Source of the DNA: Saprospiraceae bacterium
Lineage (GTDB): Bacteria > Bacteroidota > Bacteroidia > Chitinophagales > Saprospiraceae
NCBI GenBank assembly: GCA_016714985.1
Contig: JADKBS010000021.1
Location: 62,001-126,000 of the forward strand
Reading direction: 5' to 3'
Length of the DNA stretch: 64,000 nt
A program made the position numbers and the translations under genes. The first letter of the stretch is position 1. Each line of letters starts with the position of its first letter. Below the pieces are notes generated by a model. The model did no database searches. It was not told where the DNA came from and worked only from the letters and a program-made list of their open reading frames with translations. Shown piece by piece: positions 1 through 10,992 of this stretch.

Positions 1-3000
1 GCCTACGAAGACGGTGTCCTGGCAGCCCCATTGATTGGTTTCATAAAAGACCTGCGAGCCACCCGCTGGCACTTGGTTTCCGTTGTAATCATAAAACTCG
101 CCTGTGCAGGCTATTGCATCAATGGTCATTACCCCAGCAGGCAAGGTGGCTACAGACACCGTCACCACCGAGTCGCAGTTGAGCCAGTTGGTCAGCGTGA
201 AATCCATGCTACCGCCCGCCGGAATTGGGGTTATGCCATAAGTGGCGCTGGTGCCGGGGCAGGCACTCAGGCTCTCCGTGCCCGTACTGGCCGTCAGTTC
301 CGCCACCACCACCGTCACCACCGAATCGCAGCCCAGCCAGTTGGTGAAGGTGAAGGGTTGCGAAGTACCCGCCAGAATGTTCGCACCGTTGTAGCTCGCA
401 GTTTCGCCCGTGCAGGCACTGAGGTTCATGGTACTCGCACTTGCAGCCAAAATAGCCACCGTCACGTTCACCACCGAGTCGCAGCCCTGCGCACTTGGGT
501 AAAGGAAAAGCGTATCGGTGCCTGGCGGCAATGGCGTACCGTTGTAGTCGGCAAAGTCGCCAAGGCAGGCAGAGAGGGCCGTCGAGGAGCTCGGTGCAGG
601 CAGCGGCGTCACGGTGACGGTCACGATGCTGTCGCAACCGAGGTAATTGGTCAACGTGAAATCCATGCTGGTACCCGCCATGACTGGCGTTCCGTTGTAA
701 ATTGCGCTCGTGCCGGGGCAGGCCGTCAGGGTCTCCATGCCTGTGCTGGTTGCCAATTCGAGCACGGTTACCGCCACGATGCTGTCGCAACCTTGGAAAT
801 TGGTCAACGTGAAATCCATGCTGGTGCCTGCAAGAACGGGAGTCCCAGCGTACGTGGCCGACTCGCCAGGGCAGGCGGTCAGGGTCTCGCTGCCCGACGT
901 AGCCGGGCAATTTGAAGTGAGCAGCCAATCGAACTGCTCCTCCACATCGCAGCCGCTGAGGGTTAGGCTCGAACTCGACCAGACCGCCGTCCAGCCAGCG
1001 GGCAAATTCAATGAATCCAAATAGAGGTCGTAATTGGTGGAGAGGATGTCCACGAAATTATAACCCGTTGATAACGTGCTGGTTACGGTGTCTATATTCG
1101 CTGTGCCGTTGTTCAGGAAGATATTGATGCCGCTCACGAGGGTGTCCGGCCCATCAATCACGCCGTTTTGGTTCACATCGAAATACACCTCGCCGAGGAT
1201 GTCGCCGAAGCCGGGAAACAGGTCGAGGGTGAGCACGGCGCTGGTGCTCGTGCAGCCGTAAACATCGGTCATCACCACTGCGTACTCGCCGCTTTGCGTT
1301 AAAATCGGGTCGCTGGAGGTGCCGTTCGGGCCAGCCATCGGGCTGCCATTGAACAGCCATTGGTAGCTGGCGATGTTCGGCACGGTGGGCAGGCACATGG
1401 TGTCGGGCTGGCAGCGGGTATGGCAGCCAGCGGGCACGAGGTCCACGTCCGGGGCGTTCTCGATGGTGATTTCGTTGCTCTGCGCCTTGCAGCCGAACTG
1501 GTTTATTGCGGTAGCAAAATAGGTGCCTCCGGCAAATACGGCGATGCTCGTCCCGGTCTCGCCCGTGTTCCATTGGTAGTTGTTGGTGCCGACTGGGCTG
1601 GCCACGCTGAGCGTCGCATTGGTGTTTTCGCAGATAAAACCAGCAGGGCTGCTGTTGATGGCCACCATCGGCAATGGGTTCACGGTGACGGTAAACGGCC
1701 CCTCGACACTGGTGCAGCCCGTCGTGGCATCGGTCACGGTCACGTTGAAAACATGGGTGCCGACCGGGAGCAGGTTGCCCTTGTCCTCGCTGAACTCCAG
1801 TGCATCGCCCGTCTCGCCGCCCGACCAGGCGTAGCTGTTGTTCAGGCTGCCCTGCACGATGAGGTTCACCGCCTCGCCCGCACAGACCGACTGGCTGTTT
1901 TCAAAAAATGCCACCGGCTGCCCGAACTCGTTGTACTCCACGCCCTTGATGATGCCGTTCGGCTCACCGAAAACCTCCACCGTGGCGGGCGGCGGGGCGT
2001 AGGTGCAGCCCGTCGAACTGGTCAGCGTCACGGTATAAACACCTGATTCAGAAACTGTTATATTGTTTGCGGTCGCATTCGTTGACCATGACCAACTGAT
2101 GCCGCCCGCTGGGGCGGTCAGCGTCGTGCTTTCCCCTTCGCAGAGCGGCGAGGGTGGTGCTGTCGCAATGATGCCCGAAAGGGTATTAGGCGTGATGGTC
2201 ATATTGTTGGTGAAAACATTGGTGCAGCCCTCGATGCTCAGGGCCGTCAATTGCACCGCATAGCTGCCCGGTGCATCGAATTCGTGGAAGGCGTTGACCA
2301 ATTCGGAAGTGTTGCCATCGCCGCTCGTCGGGTCGCCAAAGTTCCAGTAAACGCTGGCCACGTTCGCCCCGACGATGGCATCGAAAGGCAGGGAGGTATT
2401 CTCGCATGTTGCCGTAGGCAACGAAAAAATGACGGTGGGCGCTGCAAGCACCGTCACTTGCTTCGTGGTGATTACCGTGCAGCCGCTGGCCTCGGTGATG
2501 GTCAACGTGACGGTGTAGTTGCCCGCCGTTGCGAAGCTGTGCGTCGGGTTTTGGAGGGTGGAGCTATTGGCCGCACCGCTGGCCGGGTCACCAAAGTCCC
2601 ATGCCCAATCGGTGATGCTGGCCGGGGAAATGAACACGCTGAGGTCGGTGAACTGGGCGGGCGAATTGGGGCAGGCGTTGGCTACCTCGAAATCCGCCGC
2701 CACGGGGATGAGCACATCATAAAACACCCAGTCAATACAAGACGAGCCTGGCGGGCTGCTGTTGACCAATCCCACCAACAAGACCGTATAGTAGCCAACT
2801 TGGGCGTAGGCATGTGGTGGCGGGTTGTCGGCGGTGCTGGTGCTGCCATCGCCGAAGTACCAAGTGAAGCTGCCGGGCACGAAGCTCGTGCTGGCATTGG
2901 TGAAACTGAGGGCATTGCAATTGGGCGTTGTCCCAAAAGTGAAGTCAACATTGCCAGCGGGCGTGCAGCCCGGGCAAGGGCGGCCCACCGCCAAGGCCGA

Positions 3001-6000
3001 GGCAGACCCCACCCACGCAGGTGCCGCCAACGCTGGCACAATCCAACAAAGTAATGATATTGGAAACTGCCGTACAGCCGTTCACATTCGTTGCAGTGAC
3101 TTGGTAATCACCGGGTTGCGTGCCATTATAGTTAGGCGAGTTGGTGCCTACGTTCGTGCCGTTGAACTGCCATTGGTAACTATAAGCGGGGCTGCCTTGC
3201 GTGGCGTAGAGCGTGGCGCCCGGCCCACCGGGGCAAAGCGCTGGGTAGGATGGGGTTGAAATGGAAACAATAGGCAATGGGTTGGTTCCCACCGTGAAAA
3301 TCGTGTCGCCCATGCAGCCGTTGGCGTCCGTCACTTCTACTTCGTAATAGCCGGGGCCGAGTGCGGGGCTGGCCAAGTTGGAAACCGTTGTACCCGCATT
3401 GTCTTTCCAAACATAGTTGGCGTAGGCAACCGAGGTGCTAACGCTGGTCGTTTGGCCAACGCAGGTCACCACATTTGGCACGAAAGGCTCCGGCAGGGGC
3501 AGTACCGTCACGTTGAAGGTTCTGGTTGCTCCGCAAATGGTGACGCTCACCGTGGCTGGGCCGTCGGTATGCCACAAGATTTCGGCCTGCTCGGTGCCAG
3601 TGCCGCTCACGATTGTCCCCGCTGTTGCAGGGCTGATAACCCATTGATAATCAATATTTTCATAAAACGGGACATTGTAAGTCCCGCTCTGCTCCCGACA
3701 TACTTGCGCATCGCCCGTGATGCTGAAAGCGGGGATGGGGCCGACCGCCAGCGTTGCCGGAGGCGAAGTACAAGGCAAACCCGTGGTGGCCGTTTGCGTC
3801 ACGGAGATGGAATAAGGCCCGGTCGCATTCCAGACCACCGTGGCCGGGTTGCCTCCAAAATTGGCGGGAGCGCCCCCAGTAAACGTCCAAGTAAAATCGG
3901 TGGTGGCAAGCCCGGTGGCTTCGTAGGCGTAGGCCGTGCCGGGGCAGATTTCGTTTTCGCCGAGAATGGCCATCGGGGCGGGCGGGGCGGCTTTCAGTTC
4001 GATGAAAATATCGTAGCCATCGGTACAAAAACTGCTGGCACTGGCGGCCTCAGCGTGTACCGTGTAATTGCCCGGCTGGAAGTTGAAGGGGATGTTCGCC
4101 GTGTTCGTTGCCGAAGGCGACGACCATACCACTGTGCCGCTGCCGTTGATGAGTTCCCAATTGGCGGGAATGAGCGCATCGGTGATGGTGTTGCGGGTCT
4201 GGTAGCTGCCGCTGGTGCTGGCGCAAACCTCGATTGGCCCTGTCATGTAGAAGCCGGGGACGATGTTCACGTTCAGTGTGTCCCGCCCAGCGCAGCCGAG
4301 GTAGCAGTTGTCGAACTCGACGATGACCCGCTGCGGGTTGCCGAGGTTGGCGGCGCCGTACCAGTTCACGGTAATCCTTTCCGTTCCTTGCCCGTCCACG
4401 ATGTTTCCACTACCCAGCACCGACCAGTTTATCGTAGTGCCTTGGTAATCAGGAATATAATACTCCTCGGTGCTGCCCTCACAGACCTTGTTGGGGCCTT
4501 GTATCTCCACGTTGTCGGAGACGATGGGGATGGGCACGACGTTGGGCAGGTTGCAGACCGAACCTGCGCAGCCGCTCGTCGTAAGGGAGATGGTGCCCTC
4601 CGGCCCGGCCAGCCATTCGACCGTGATGAAATTATCGGTCGGGCCGCCACCATCGAGGATATTGTAGCTGCCCGTGAGCGCCCAGGTGTAGCCGCTGCAC
4701 GAGGCATCTGTGCTGTACGTGACCGTTTCGCCCTCGCAGATGGTGCCCGTGCAGAGTATTTCCGGCACGTCGGCAGCGAGGACGTAAATCTCTACGAAAG
4801 CCGTGTCAGAGCAGTAGCATTCGTTCCTCGCAATGAGCGAGACGATATAGCTGCCGGGGGTATTGTAGGTCTGGCTCGGCTCGAATTGGGTGGAGGTGAC
4901 GCCGGGCAGCAACTCCCAGACATAACTCGTGGCGTTGGTGCTGTTGTTCTGGAAATAAACGGTCTGCCCTTGGCAAATGGCGATGGTACCGTTGGGCTGC
5001 GGTGGCGGCAGCGAGCCGATGAGGGCTTCTGGTTCTTCGAGGATTTCGACGCAGAGGGAGGCTTCGCCGGAGCAGGTGGGGGTTTGGCAACCAAGTACTA
5101 CCTCAATGGAGGAAGTACAATCATTTTGGTCTGTAACGGTTACGTAATAGGTTCCACAACACGCTTGGTTTAATGCTGGCGAGCTAGCGCCATTGCTCCA
5201 GGCATAGTTTGTCGGTGTACTACTATTAGATGCAACTTGGATGCTTCCATTGCATTCGTTTGGGCCAGTCGGTTGAATGACGAAGGAAGGGAAAACTGAA
5301 AACCAACACTCTTGTGCGCTATTGACTATGTTTGTTGAGCAATAATCGGTTTGGCCAGTGGCGTCAGTTACGGTGAATTCATAGAAACCGGGCTGAACGT
5401 CAGCGATGGCGGTTGGCATGTTTGCGATAACCGTGGATGATTGAAATGTTCCATTATAGTTAGTAAGAACAGTATAAGGCGGTGTTCCGTCCAATTCGTA
5501 TAAATAAATATTGTTGGCATTTGCTGAAGTGTGTTGTTGCCCACAATAAAACTGAAAAGGAACGGGCGCACTCGTATTTCCCGCCACCACGCTCACTTGC
5601 CCCTGCCCCGGTGCCCCCCATTCCACGGTCACGGTATTGCCGTTCGAGGTGTAGCTCTCGGCGCCCTGCACCGACCAAGTGACGGGGGTGCCAGCGGGTA
5701 TGCCCGTCACCTCGTACTGCGCCGTGCCGAAGGCGCAAATCTTCTCACAGGCATCCGGGTTACTGCTGCTGTCCTGCGGGCAGCTGGCGATGGTGGGACG
5801 TATGGTGGGGGTGAGGGCAATGGTGAAGCTGACCTGCGTTTCGACGAAGAACTGGAAGATGTTACCATTATTGCTGAAAGCTATGCCACTGGCTATTATA
5901 ATGGCACTACCACCGCTGGGGTTTGGCGTGCTATCGTTGCAATAAGTATAAATATCTCCGCTCGCAGTGCTGCCAATCCCTGTGAACCAAACGATGCTCT

Positions 6001-6172
6001 CGATTTGAATGGAAGAATCGTTGAAAACGACCATGTAATCACCGCATTCGCCTTGACAGAGCACGCTCGGGCCGACGATGGTGGCCGTTGGACTTGGCTG
6101 GGCAAATAGGGAATTGGATAGGGATAGACAAAGCGCAAATAGCGTGATTGCAAGTTGGTGCGTTCTTTTCAT
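1..6172 (-). CDS. Giant SprB/PKD-repeat secreted protein (partial, one frameshift)
   Basis: The gene starts at 6172 with a signal peptide (MKRTHQLAITLFALCL, cleavage after SLFAQ) and runs off the left edge; about 2050 residues are visible. Ig-like/SprB-type repeats end in the usual pattern of YAWSNG followed by GTYYVTVTDQNDC (residues ~230-360 and ~900-1060). PKD-type repeats with WYFGDG, WAWDFGD and YWNFGD lie at 2240-2930, an SdrD-B-like segment (GEVYFDVNQNGVIDG) near 1090-1210, and tandem 51-residue repeats at 18-935. The reading frame breaks near 2978-2980: removing one C from GCCGCCC on the minus strand joins VCLGLGGGPP to CPGCTPAGNVDF and restores an open frame to position 1. Such proteins in Bacteroidota are usually type IX-secreted surface adhesins or gliding-associated proteins. 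The C-terminus that would carry the sorting domain lies outside the window. Exact function is unknown. Confidence 0.85.
18..935 (-). repeat. 153-bp tandem coding repeats (51 aa)
   Basis: Within the giant gene, the marker TCGCA(G/A)CC recurs at 173, 326, 479, 632 and 785 with an exact 153-bp period, and a diverged copy continues to the left edge. Each unit encodes a Cys-containing module of the form LSACPGTSATYNGTPV..GTSMDFTLTNWLGCDSVVTV. At least five clear copies are visible and the array may extend beyond the window. Confidence 0.9.
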
Positions 6173-6354
6173 GGAGAAAATTTGTGTGTAATCGGTTGAA
6201 AATCTATGCGTTGCAGGGCTGGCCTGTAGGTTATGGCTGTCGTTTGAGCAATTGGTGGGCTACGAAGTTAGCAGATAGTTTTAGGAAATAGAAAGCATTG
6301 TGGCCATTTGCAGGATTTTTGACAAATGAGGCCCCAGCGGTAGCTACGAATGTG

Positions 6355-6362
6355 TAGTTTTG
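6355..6362 (+). promoter_or_regulatory. Candidate -7 box (TAGTTTTG)
   Basis: This is an exact match to the Bacteroidota -7 consensus TAnnTTTG, 60 bp before the chosen start of the PD40 gene. No clear -33 TTTG at the right spacing was seen. Confidence 0.4.
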
Positions 6363-6422
6363 TGCAGTTGATGATATTGCTCCATGCAAAAACCGAATGA
6401 ATATCATCCAATAGTGACAGTA

Positions 6423-7631
6423 ATGAACTTTGAACATCTCTTGAAAAAAACGGTGGTGCTGTGTTTTTTGGCGGCGCAGACCGTAGCCCAAACGCAGCCC
6501 TACAACCCGGCCCAGTCTATTGTACTCAACAACGAAGGCGAAGCCGTTGCACTCGCCGATGCCAACCTCTACCTTGGCGGCTCCTCCATCGCCCCTTGCA
6601 GGTATGGCGAGCGGGTCTATTTCACGTCCATCCAGCCCAGTAAAAACGGGAAAGTCAGCAGAATTTATTCGGCAGTGGGCAAGGAAACAGCACAGCCCTT
6701 GCCCATCAACCCCAAGGACGAACAAATCAACATCGCCCATTTGGCATTCAATGCCGTGGGCAACCGGATTTACTACACACTTGGCCGAGAACCAAAGCCC
6801 GGCAACCCTGCCCAGAGCGAGCTTTGGTTCTGCAACAAGACCTTCGATGGCAAATGGGGCAATGCCGAGAAACTGCCCAACCATATCAACATCGCTGGCA
6901 GTTCGGTCAAGGACCCATCCCTGGGCTTTGACTTCACAACGAGAAAAGAAATCCTGTTCTTCGCCTCCAACCGCCCCGGTGGCAAGGGGGGCTATGATAT
7001 TTGGTACTCCGTCATAGAGCCGGACGGCCAGTTTGGCGAGCCTGTCAACTTCTCCTTCAACACCCCCGTGGACGATGTGTCGCCTCATTTTTTCAGCCAG
7101 CGGCAAACCCTGTTCTTTAGCTCCAACGTGATTTCAGGCGTGGGCGGCTTCGACATCTATCAGGCCAAACGGGCCGAAAACGGCACTTGGAAAAAACCCG
7201 AAAACCTCCGACAAATCAACTCCATCTTCGACGAAACCTATTTTTCCTATCACCCTCAGAGCCAAACCAACTATTTCTCCTCCAACCGCCCCAATGCCAA
7301 CTGCAAGGGCAATATTTACAATTGCACGGATTTCTCCATTTTCACTGCCAAGGTAGGCGCCAACCTCGTCGTCAACATCTTCAACGACCGTAGCGGCTCC
7401 GTACTCTATGGCTGCAACATCGAATTGGAGGACTCCAACACAGGGCAACTCCAAAGCCTTGTCCTCAATTCGGAGAAAAACGTGCTGGAAATGCCCATCT
7501 TCCCCGACAAGAAATACCGCCTTATTGTGAGCAGAAAAGGCTTTTATCCCGTTTCGCTCGAACTTCAAAGCACTGCCTCCAATTTTTTCCAAACCGTGGA
7601 GCAAAACATCATGCTGAAGCCCATGCGGTGA
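6423..7631 (+). CDS. PD40 beta-propeller secreted protein
   Basis: A 402-residue exported protein. The ATG at 6423 is preferred over 6384 because it begins directly with a signal peptide (MNFEHLLKKTVVLCFLAAQ, ending VAQ). The middle contains PD40/WD40-like propeller strands with the usual signatures LFFASNRPGGKGGYDIW (~residue 180), LFFSSNVISGVGGFDIY (~230) and TNYFSSNRPNANCKG (~275). The last ~100 residues look like a carboxypeptidase-regulatory-like beta sandwich (KYRLIVSRKGFYPVSLEL). This is the architecture of the N-terminal part of OmpA/PorE-type proteins of gliding and T9SS loci, but no OmpA peptidoglycan-binding domain is present. It probably acts in the periplasm or outer membrane. 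It lies divergently next to the giant adhesin gene. Confidence 0.8.
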   Translation: MNFEHLLKKTVVLCFLAAQTVAQTQPYNPAQSIVLNNEGEAVALADANLYLGGSSIAPCRYGERVYFTSIQPSKNGKVSRIYSAVGKETAQPLPINPKDEQINIAHLAFNAVGNRIYYTLGREPKPGNPAQSELWFCNKTFDGKWGNAEKLPNHINIAGSSVKDPSLGFDFTTRKEILFFASNRPGGKGGYDIWYSVIEPDGQFGEPVNFSFNTPVDDVSPHFFSQRQTLFFSSNVISGVGGFDIYQAKRAENGTWKKPENLRQINSIFDETYFSYHPQSQTNYFSSNRPNANCKGNIYNCTDFSIFTAKVGANLVVNIFNDRSGSVLYGCNIELEDSNTGQLQSLVLNSEKNVLEMPIFPDKKYRLIVSRKGFYPVSLELQSTASNFFQTVEQNIMLKPMR

Positions 7632-7637
7632 TTCCAT

Positions 7638-7819
7638 TGCGGAATTCGGATTGCGGATTGCGGGGCAAGCCAATCCCGAAATCCGAAATCCGAAATCCTC
7701 TCGTCCTGTTTTTCGCCACCTTCTTCCATTCCTGTTTCCAGTCTTTTTGAAAAAACTACCTTTGCCTTTGCCAATTAACCCCGGCCAATCAGAAATCCGC
7801 AATCCGAAATCCGCAATCG
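7638..7819 (+). repeat. Word-built inverted repeat filling the clpB upstream gap
   Basis: The left arm (7639-7668) is made of ATTGCGG/GGATTGC words and begins seven bases after the PD40 stop codon. The right arm (7789-7819) is made of ATCCGCA/ATCCGAA words and ends one base before the clpB ATG. The arms are near-perfect reverse complements, and extra ATCCGAA copies lie at 7673-7700. The candidate clpB -7 box lies between the arms, so only the right arm would be in the mRNA. Confidence 0.8.
7757..7764 (+). promoter_or_regulatory. Candidate clpB -7 box (TACCTTTG)
   Basis: An exact TAnnTTTG match 57 bp before the clpB start. It implies a ~50-nt leader that contains the ATCCGCA word repeat. No heat-shock operator such as CIRCE was seen. 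Confidence 0.5.
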
Positions 7820-7820
7820 A

Positions 7821-10649
7821 ATGACTTACGACAACTTTACCATCAAAGCCCAAGATGCCATCCTAAAGGCACAGCAAATCGCCGCCGCCAATAGCCAGCA
7901 GAGCGTGGACACCGCCCACCTCATCCGGGGCATCATCGAAACAGACGAGCACGTGGCCACCTTCTTGTTCGAGAAATGCAATATTGACATGAGCGTGCTG
8001 CAGCGGCAATTGGAGACGCTCATCCAACTAACGCCCAAGGTCAGTGGCACCGAAAAGCAGTTCCTGACACCGGAGGCCAACAAGGCACTGGCCCGTGCCA
8101 AGAAGATGCTCGCCGACTTCGGTGACGAGTACATCAGCATCGAATTGGTGCTCATGGGCGTGCTGCAAGGCGAGGACAAAGCGGGCAAGCTCCTCAAAAT
8201 GCTGGGGGCTGACGATGAGTTGCTCCGCAAAGCCATCACCGACCTTCGCAAGGGCGAAAAAGTGACCGAGCAGAGCAGTGACGAGCAGTTCAACGCCCTC
8301 ACCAAGTTCGCCGTGAACCTGAACGCCCAAGCCGAAAACGGCAAGCTCGACCCCATCATCGGGCGGGACGAGGAGATACGCCGGGTGCTCCACATCCTTT
8401 CCCGAAGGAAAAAGAACAACCCCATCCTCGTCGGCGATGCCGGGGTGGGCAAGACGGCCATCGTGGAGGGCATAGCATGGCGCATTATCAAACAGGACGT
8501 GCCGGAGAATTTGCGGAGCAAAAAAATCTTTACCCTCGAAATCTCCTCGCTCATCGCTGGCGCAAAATACAAGGGCGAGTTCGAGGAGCGCCTCAAGGCC
8601 GTCATCAAGCAGGTGCAGGCCAGCAACGGCGAAATCATCCTGTTCATTGACGAGATACATACCCTCGTAGGCGCTGGCGGCGGCAATGGGGCCATGGACG
8701 CCGCCAATATCCTAAAACCTGCCCTCGCCCGTGGCGAGTTGCGCACCATCGGCGCCACGACCAGCGACGAGTACCAAAAGCATTTCGAAAAAGACCAGGC
8801 CCTCGTGCGGCGCTTCCAAAAAGTGCTCATCGAAGAGCCAACCGTGGAAGACACCATATCCATCCTCCGGGGCGTACAGGAAAAGTACGAGGTTTATCAT
8901 AAAATCGCCATCTCGGACGAGGCGCTCGTGGCCGCCGCTGAGCTGAGCCACCGCTACGTGGCCGACCGCCACCTGCCCGACAAGGCGATTGACCTCATTG
9001 ACGAAGCTGCCGCAAAACTGCGCCTCGAACTAGACTCCGTGCCAGAGGTCGTGGACGAATGGGACCGCAAGGTGCGCCAACTTGAAATCGAAAAAGAGGC
9101 GCTGAAAGGCGAAGGCGCTGCTGCTAAGTTGCAGGCCATCAACGGCTTAATCGCCAATGCCCGTGAAAAACGGGACAGCCTTCGTGCCGCCTGGAAAAAC
9201 GAAAAAGAGATAGTGGAGACGATGCAGGGCATCAAAAAGCGGGTGGAGGAACTGGAGCAGCAGGCCGAAAAATTAGAGCGTGGGGGCGACCTCGAAGCCG
9301 TAGCCAAAATCCGCTACGGTGACCTGCCCGCCGAGCAGAAGGCACTGAAGGAGGCCGAGGCCAAATTGGCCAAGCTGCCCGAAGAAGCCCGCTTCACCAA
9401 CGACAGTGTCACCGCCGACGACATTGCCAATATCATTGCCCGCTGGACGGGCATCCCCGTCAGCCGCATGATGCAGAGCGAGCGGGACAAGCTGCTGAAA
9501 CTTGAAGACGAACTGCACAAGCGCCTCATTGGGCAGCAGGTCGCCGTGAAGGCCGTGAGCGATGCCGTGCGCCGCAGCCGGGCAGGCTTGCAAGACGAGA
9601 ACCGCCCCATCGGCTCGTTCATTTTCCTCGGCCCGACCGGGGTAGGCAAGACCGAACTCGCCAAGGCGCTAGCCGAGGTGCTGTTCAGCGACGAGCACGC
9701 CATCGTCCGCATTGACATGAGCGAGTACCAAGAGAAGCACACCGTGAGCCGCCTCGTGGGCGCCCCTCCCGGCTATATCGGCTACGATGAGGGCGGCCAA
9801 CTCACCGAGGCCGTTCGCCGCAGGCCGTACTCCATCATTCTCTTGGATGAAATCGAAAAAGCACACCCAGACACCTTCAACATCTTGCTGCAAGTGCTGG
9901 ACGAGGGCCGTTTGACAGACAACAAGGGCCGCACCGCCAGTTTCAAGAACACCATCGTCATCATGACGAGCAATATGGGCGCTGAGAAAATCCTCGAAAA
10001 CTTCGAGGATTTGGACGCCCTTGGCGACAAGCACCGGGCGGAAATCATCGCCACGACGAAAGAAGAAGTGCTGGCCACCTTGAAGGAAAACCTGCGGCCT
10101 GAGTTCCTCAACCGCATTGACGAGACCATCGTTTTCACGCCTTTGTCAAAGGCGGAAATCCGGCAGGTGCTGTATTTATTGCTGCGCAAAACGGAGAAAA
10201 TGCTCCAACGGCAGGGCCTCGGCTTGGCACTGACCGAGGGTGCCTTGGACGTATTGGGCGATGCGGGCTACGACCCACAGTTCGGTGCCAGGCCGATGAA
10301 GCGGGCACTGCAAGACCTGCTCATTGACGAACTCTCCAAACACGTGCTGGGCGGCAGTTTTGCCGAAGGCGACACGGTGTATGTGGAGGCGGCCAATGCG
10401 GAGGAGTTGAAGTTTGGAAAGGCTGTGGTTGCTGGCGCAAAGCCAATTGGTGAGTGGATGGGCGGTAAAGTTGGCAGCTTGTCCGCCGGGGCGGGTTCGG
10501 CAGTTGGCAGTGGGCAGTCAGGGGCTGCTAAAGCGAAGGATGCAGCTTCTCCGAAAGGCAAGAAGGGCGATGAAAGGGAGAAGCAGGTAGCAGATTTGGA
10601 GAAGGCGACGAAGGAAGTGGAGGCGGCGGTGAAGGCGGTGAAGGAATGA
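7821..10649 (+). CDS. clpB: ATP-dependent disaggregase ClpB
   Basis: ClpB is a hexameric AAA+ chaperone that works with DnaK to pull proteins out of aggregates in the cytosol. In order it shows the Clp N domain (residues 1-~145), AAA-1 with Walker A GDAGVGKT (~205) and Walker B ILFIDEIHTL (~273), a coiled-coil middle domain (~410-520, rich in E/K/R), and AAA-2 with Walker A GPTGVGKT (~604), followed by the ClpB D2-small domain. At 942 residues it is ~75-80 longer than usual: the normal end at about residue 865 is followed by a Gly/Ala/Ser-rich stretch and a Lys/Glu-rich helix (EKQVADLEKATKEVEAAVKA). It has its own candidate promoter at 7757. A decayed copy of its 3' end lies at 11380. Confidence 0.97.
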   Translation: MTYDNFTIKAQDAILKAQQIAAANSQQSVDTAHLIRGIIETDEHVATFLFEKCNIDMSVLQRQLETLIQLTPKVSGTEKQFLTPEANKALARAKKMLADFGDEYISIELVLMGVLQGEDKAGKLLKMLGADDELLRKAITDLRKGEKVTEQSSDEQFNALTKFAVNLNAQAENGKLDPIIGRDEEIRRVLHILSRRKKNNPILVGDAGVGKTAIVEGIAWRIIKQDVPENLRSKKIFTLEISSLIAGAKYKGEFEERLKAVIKQVQASNGEIILFIDEIHTLVGAGGGNGAMDAANILKPALARGELRTIGATTSDEYQKHFEKDQALVRRFQKVLIEEPTVEDTISILRGVQEKYEVYHKIAISDEALVAAAELSHRYVADRHLPDKAIDLIDEAAAKLRLELDSVPEVVDEWDRKVRQLEIEKEALKGEGAAAKLQAINGLIANAREKRDSLRAAWKNEKEIVETMQGIKKRVEELEQQAEKLERGGDLEAVAKIRYGDLPAEQKALKEAEAKLAKLPEEARFTNDSVTADDIANIIARWTGIPVSRMMQSERDKLLKLEDELHKRLIGQQVAVKAVSDAVRRSRAGLQDENRPIGSFIFLGPTGVGKTELAKALAEVLFSDEHAIVRIDMSEYQEKHTVSRLVGAPPGYIGYDEGGQLTEAVRRRPYSIILLDEIEKAHPDTFNILLQVLDEGRLTDNKGRTASFKNTIVIMTSNMGAEKILENFEDLDALGDKHRAEIIATTKEEVLATLKENLRPEFLNRIDETIVFTPLSKAEIRQVLYLLLRKTEKMLQRQGLGLALTEGALDVLGDAGYDPQFGARPMKRALQDLLIDELSKHVLGGSFAEGDTVYVEAANAEELKFGKAVVAGAKPIGEWMGGKVGSLSAGAGSAVGSGQSGAAKAKDAASPKGKKGDEREKQVADLEKATKEVEAAVKAVKE

Positions 10650-10650
10650 G
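10566..10650 (+). repeat. Direct repeat, copy 1 (clpB 3' end)
   Basis: The last ~85 bp of clpB. The same sequence, shortened by small deletions, recurs at 11380-11445 on the far side of the DUF2281/PIN pair; shared blocks include GCAGGTAGC and GATTTGGAGAAGGCGACG. Confidence 0.8.
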
Positions 10651-10673
10651 TTGGTTAAAAATGGTTATTTCAC

Positions 10674-10681
10674 TAATTTTG
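10674..10681 (+). promoter_or_regulatory. Candidate -7 box for the DUF2281/PIN pair (TAATTTTG)
   Basis: An exact TAnnTTTG match 31 bp before the antitoxin ATG, with TTGG about 23 bp upstream as a possible -33 element. Confidence 0.45.
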
Positions 10682-10712
10682 CATTCCTAATTGGCATCCA
10701 AATCATTGAAAA

Positions 10713-10988
10713 ATGACTGACCAAATCATTATTACACAGCTACAACAATTGCCAGAAAGCCTCAAAAAAGAGGTGATGGATTTTATCGGTTTTTTGTTGG
10801 AAAAACATCAGCTTGGAAGCCAATCGCCCAAGCCCCGGAAGAATAGGGGCAAGGGAGAGCAGGCAAATGATGAAGTTGCTGAGGCACTCAAAATCATTCA
10901 GGATGGCTGCGACATGAGCAGTTTTGGCGATGCGCTTTCGTTCCAAAATGAAACAAGGAAGGAGCGGAAGCTACCCCACCGAGATTGA
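10713..10988 (+). CDS. DUF2281-type antitoxin
   Basis: A 91-residue acidic and basic protein that starts with the DUF2281 pattern: an N-terminal helix (QLQQLPESLKKEVMDFIGFL), a basic linker (PKPRKNRGKG), and a C-terminal tail containing the GCDMSSFGDALSFQNE segment. Family members are antitoxins paired with PIN-domain toxins: the N-terminus probably binds DNA and the tail inhibits the toxin. The toxin gene starts four bases after its stop codon, so the two form an operon. The pair sits between two copies of the clpB 3' end, which suggests it was inserted there. Confidence 0.7.
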   Translation: MTDQIIITQLQQLPESLKKEVMDFIGFLLEKHQLGSQSPKPRKNRGKGEQANDEVAEALKIIQDGCDMSSFGDALSFQNETRKERKLPHRD

Positions 10989-10992
10989 CCCG

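Noticed and set aside
18..935. CRISPR array suggested by regular 153-bp repeats
   Set aside because: The whole unit is conserved coding sequence with no unique spacers, and no cas gene is near.
31..5173. Long plus-strand frames across 31-5173
   Set aside because: They are antisense shadows of the giant minus-strand gene: rich in Arg/His/Gly, no signal peptide or known motif, while the minus frame gives clear PKD and SprB repeats.
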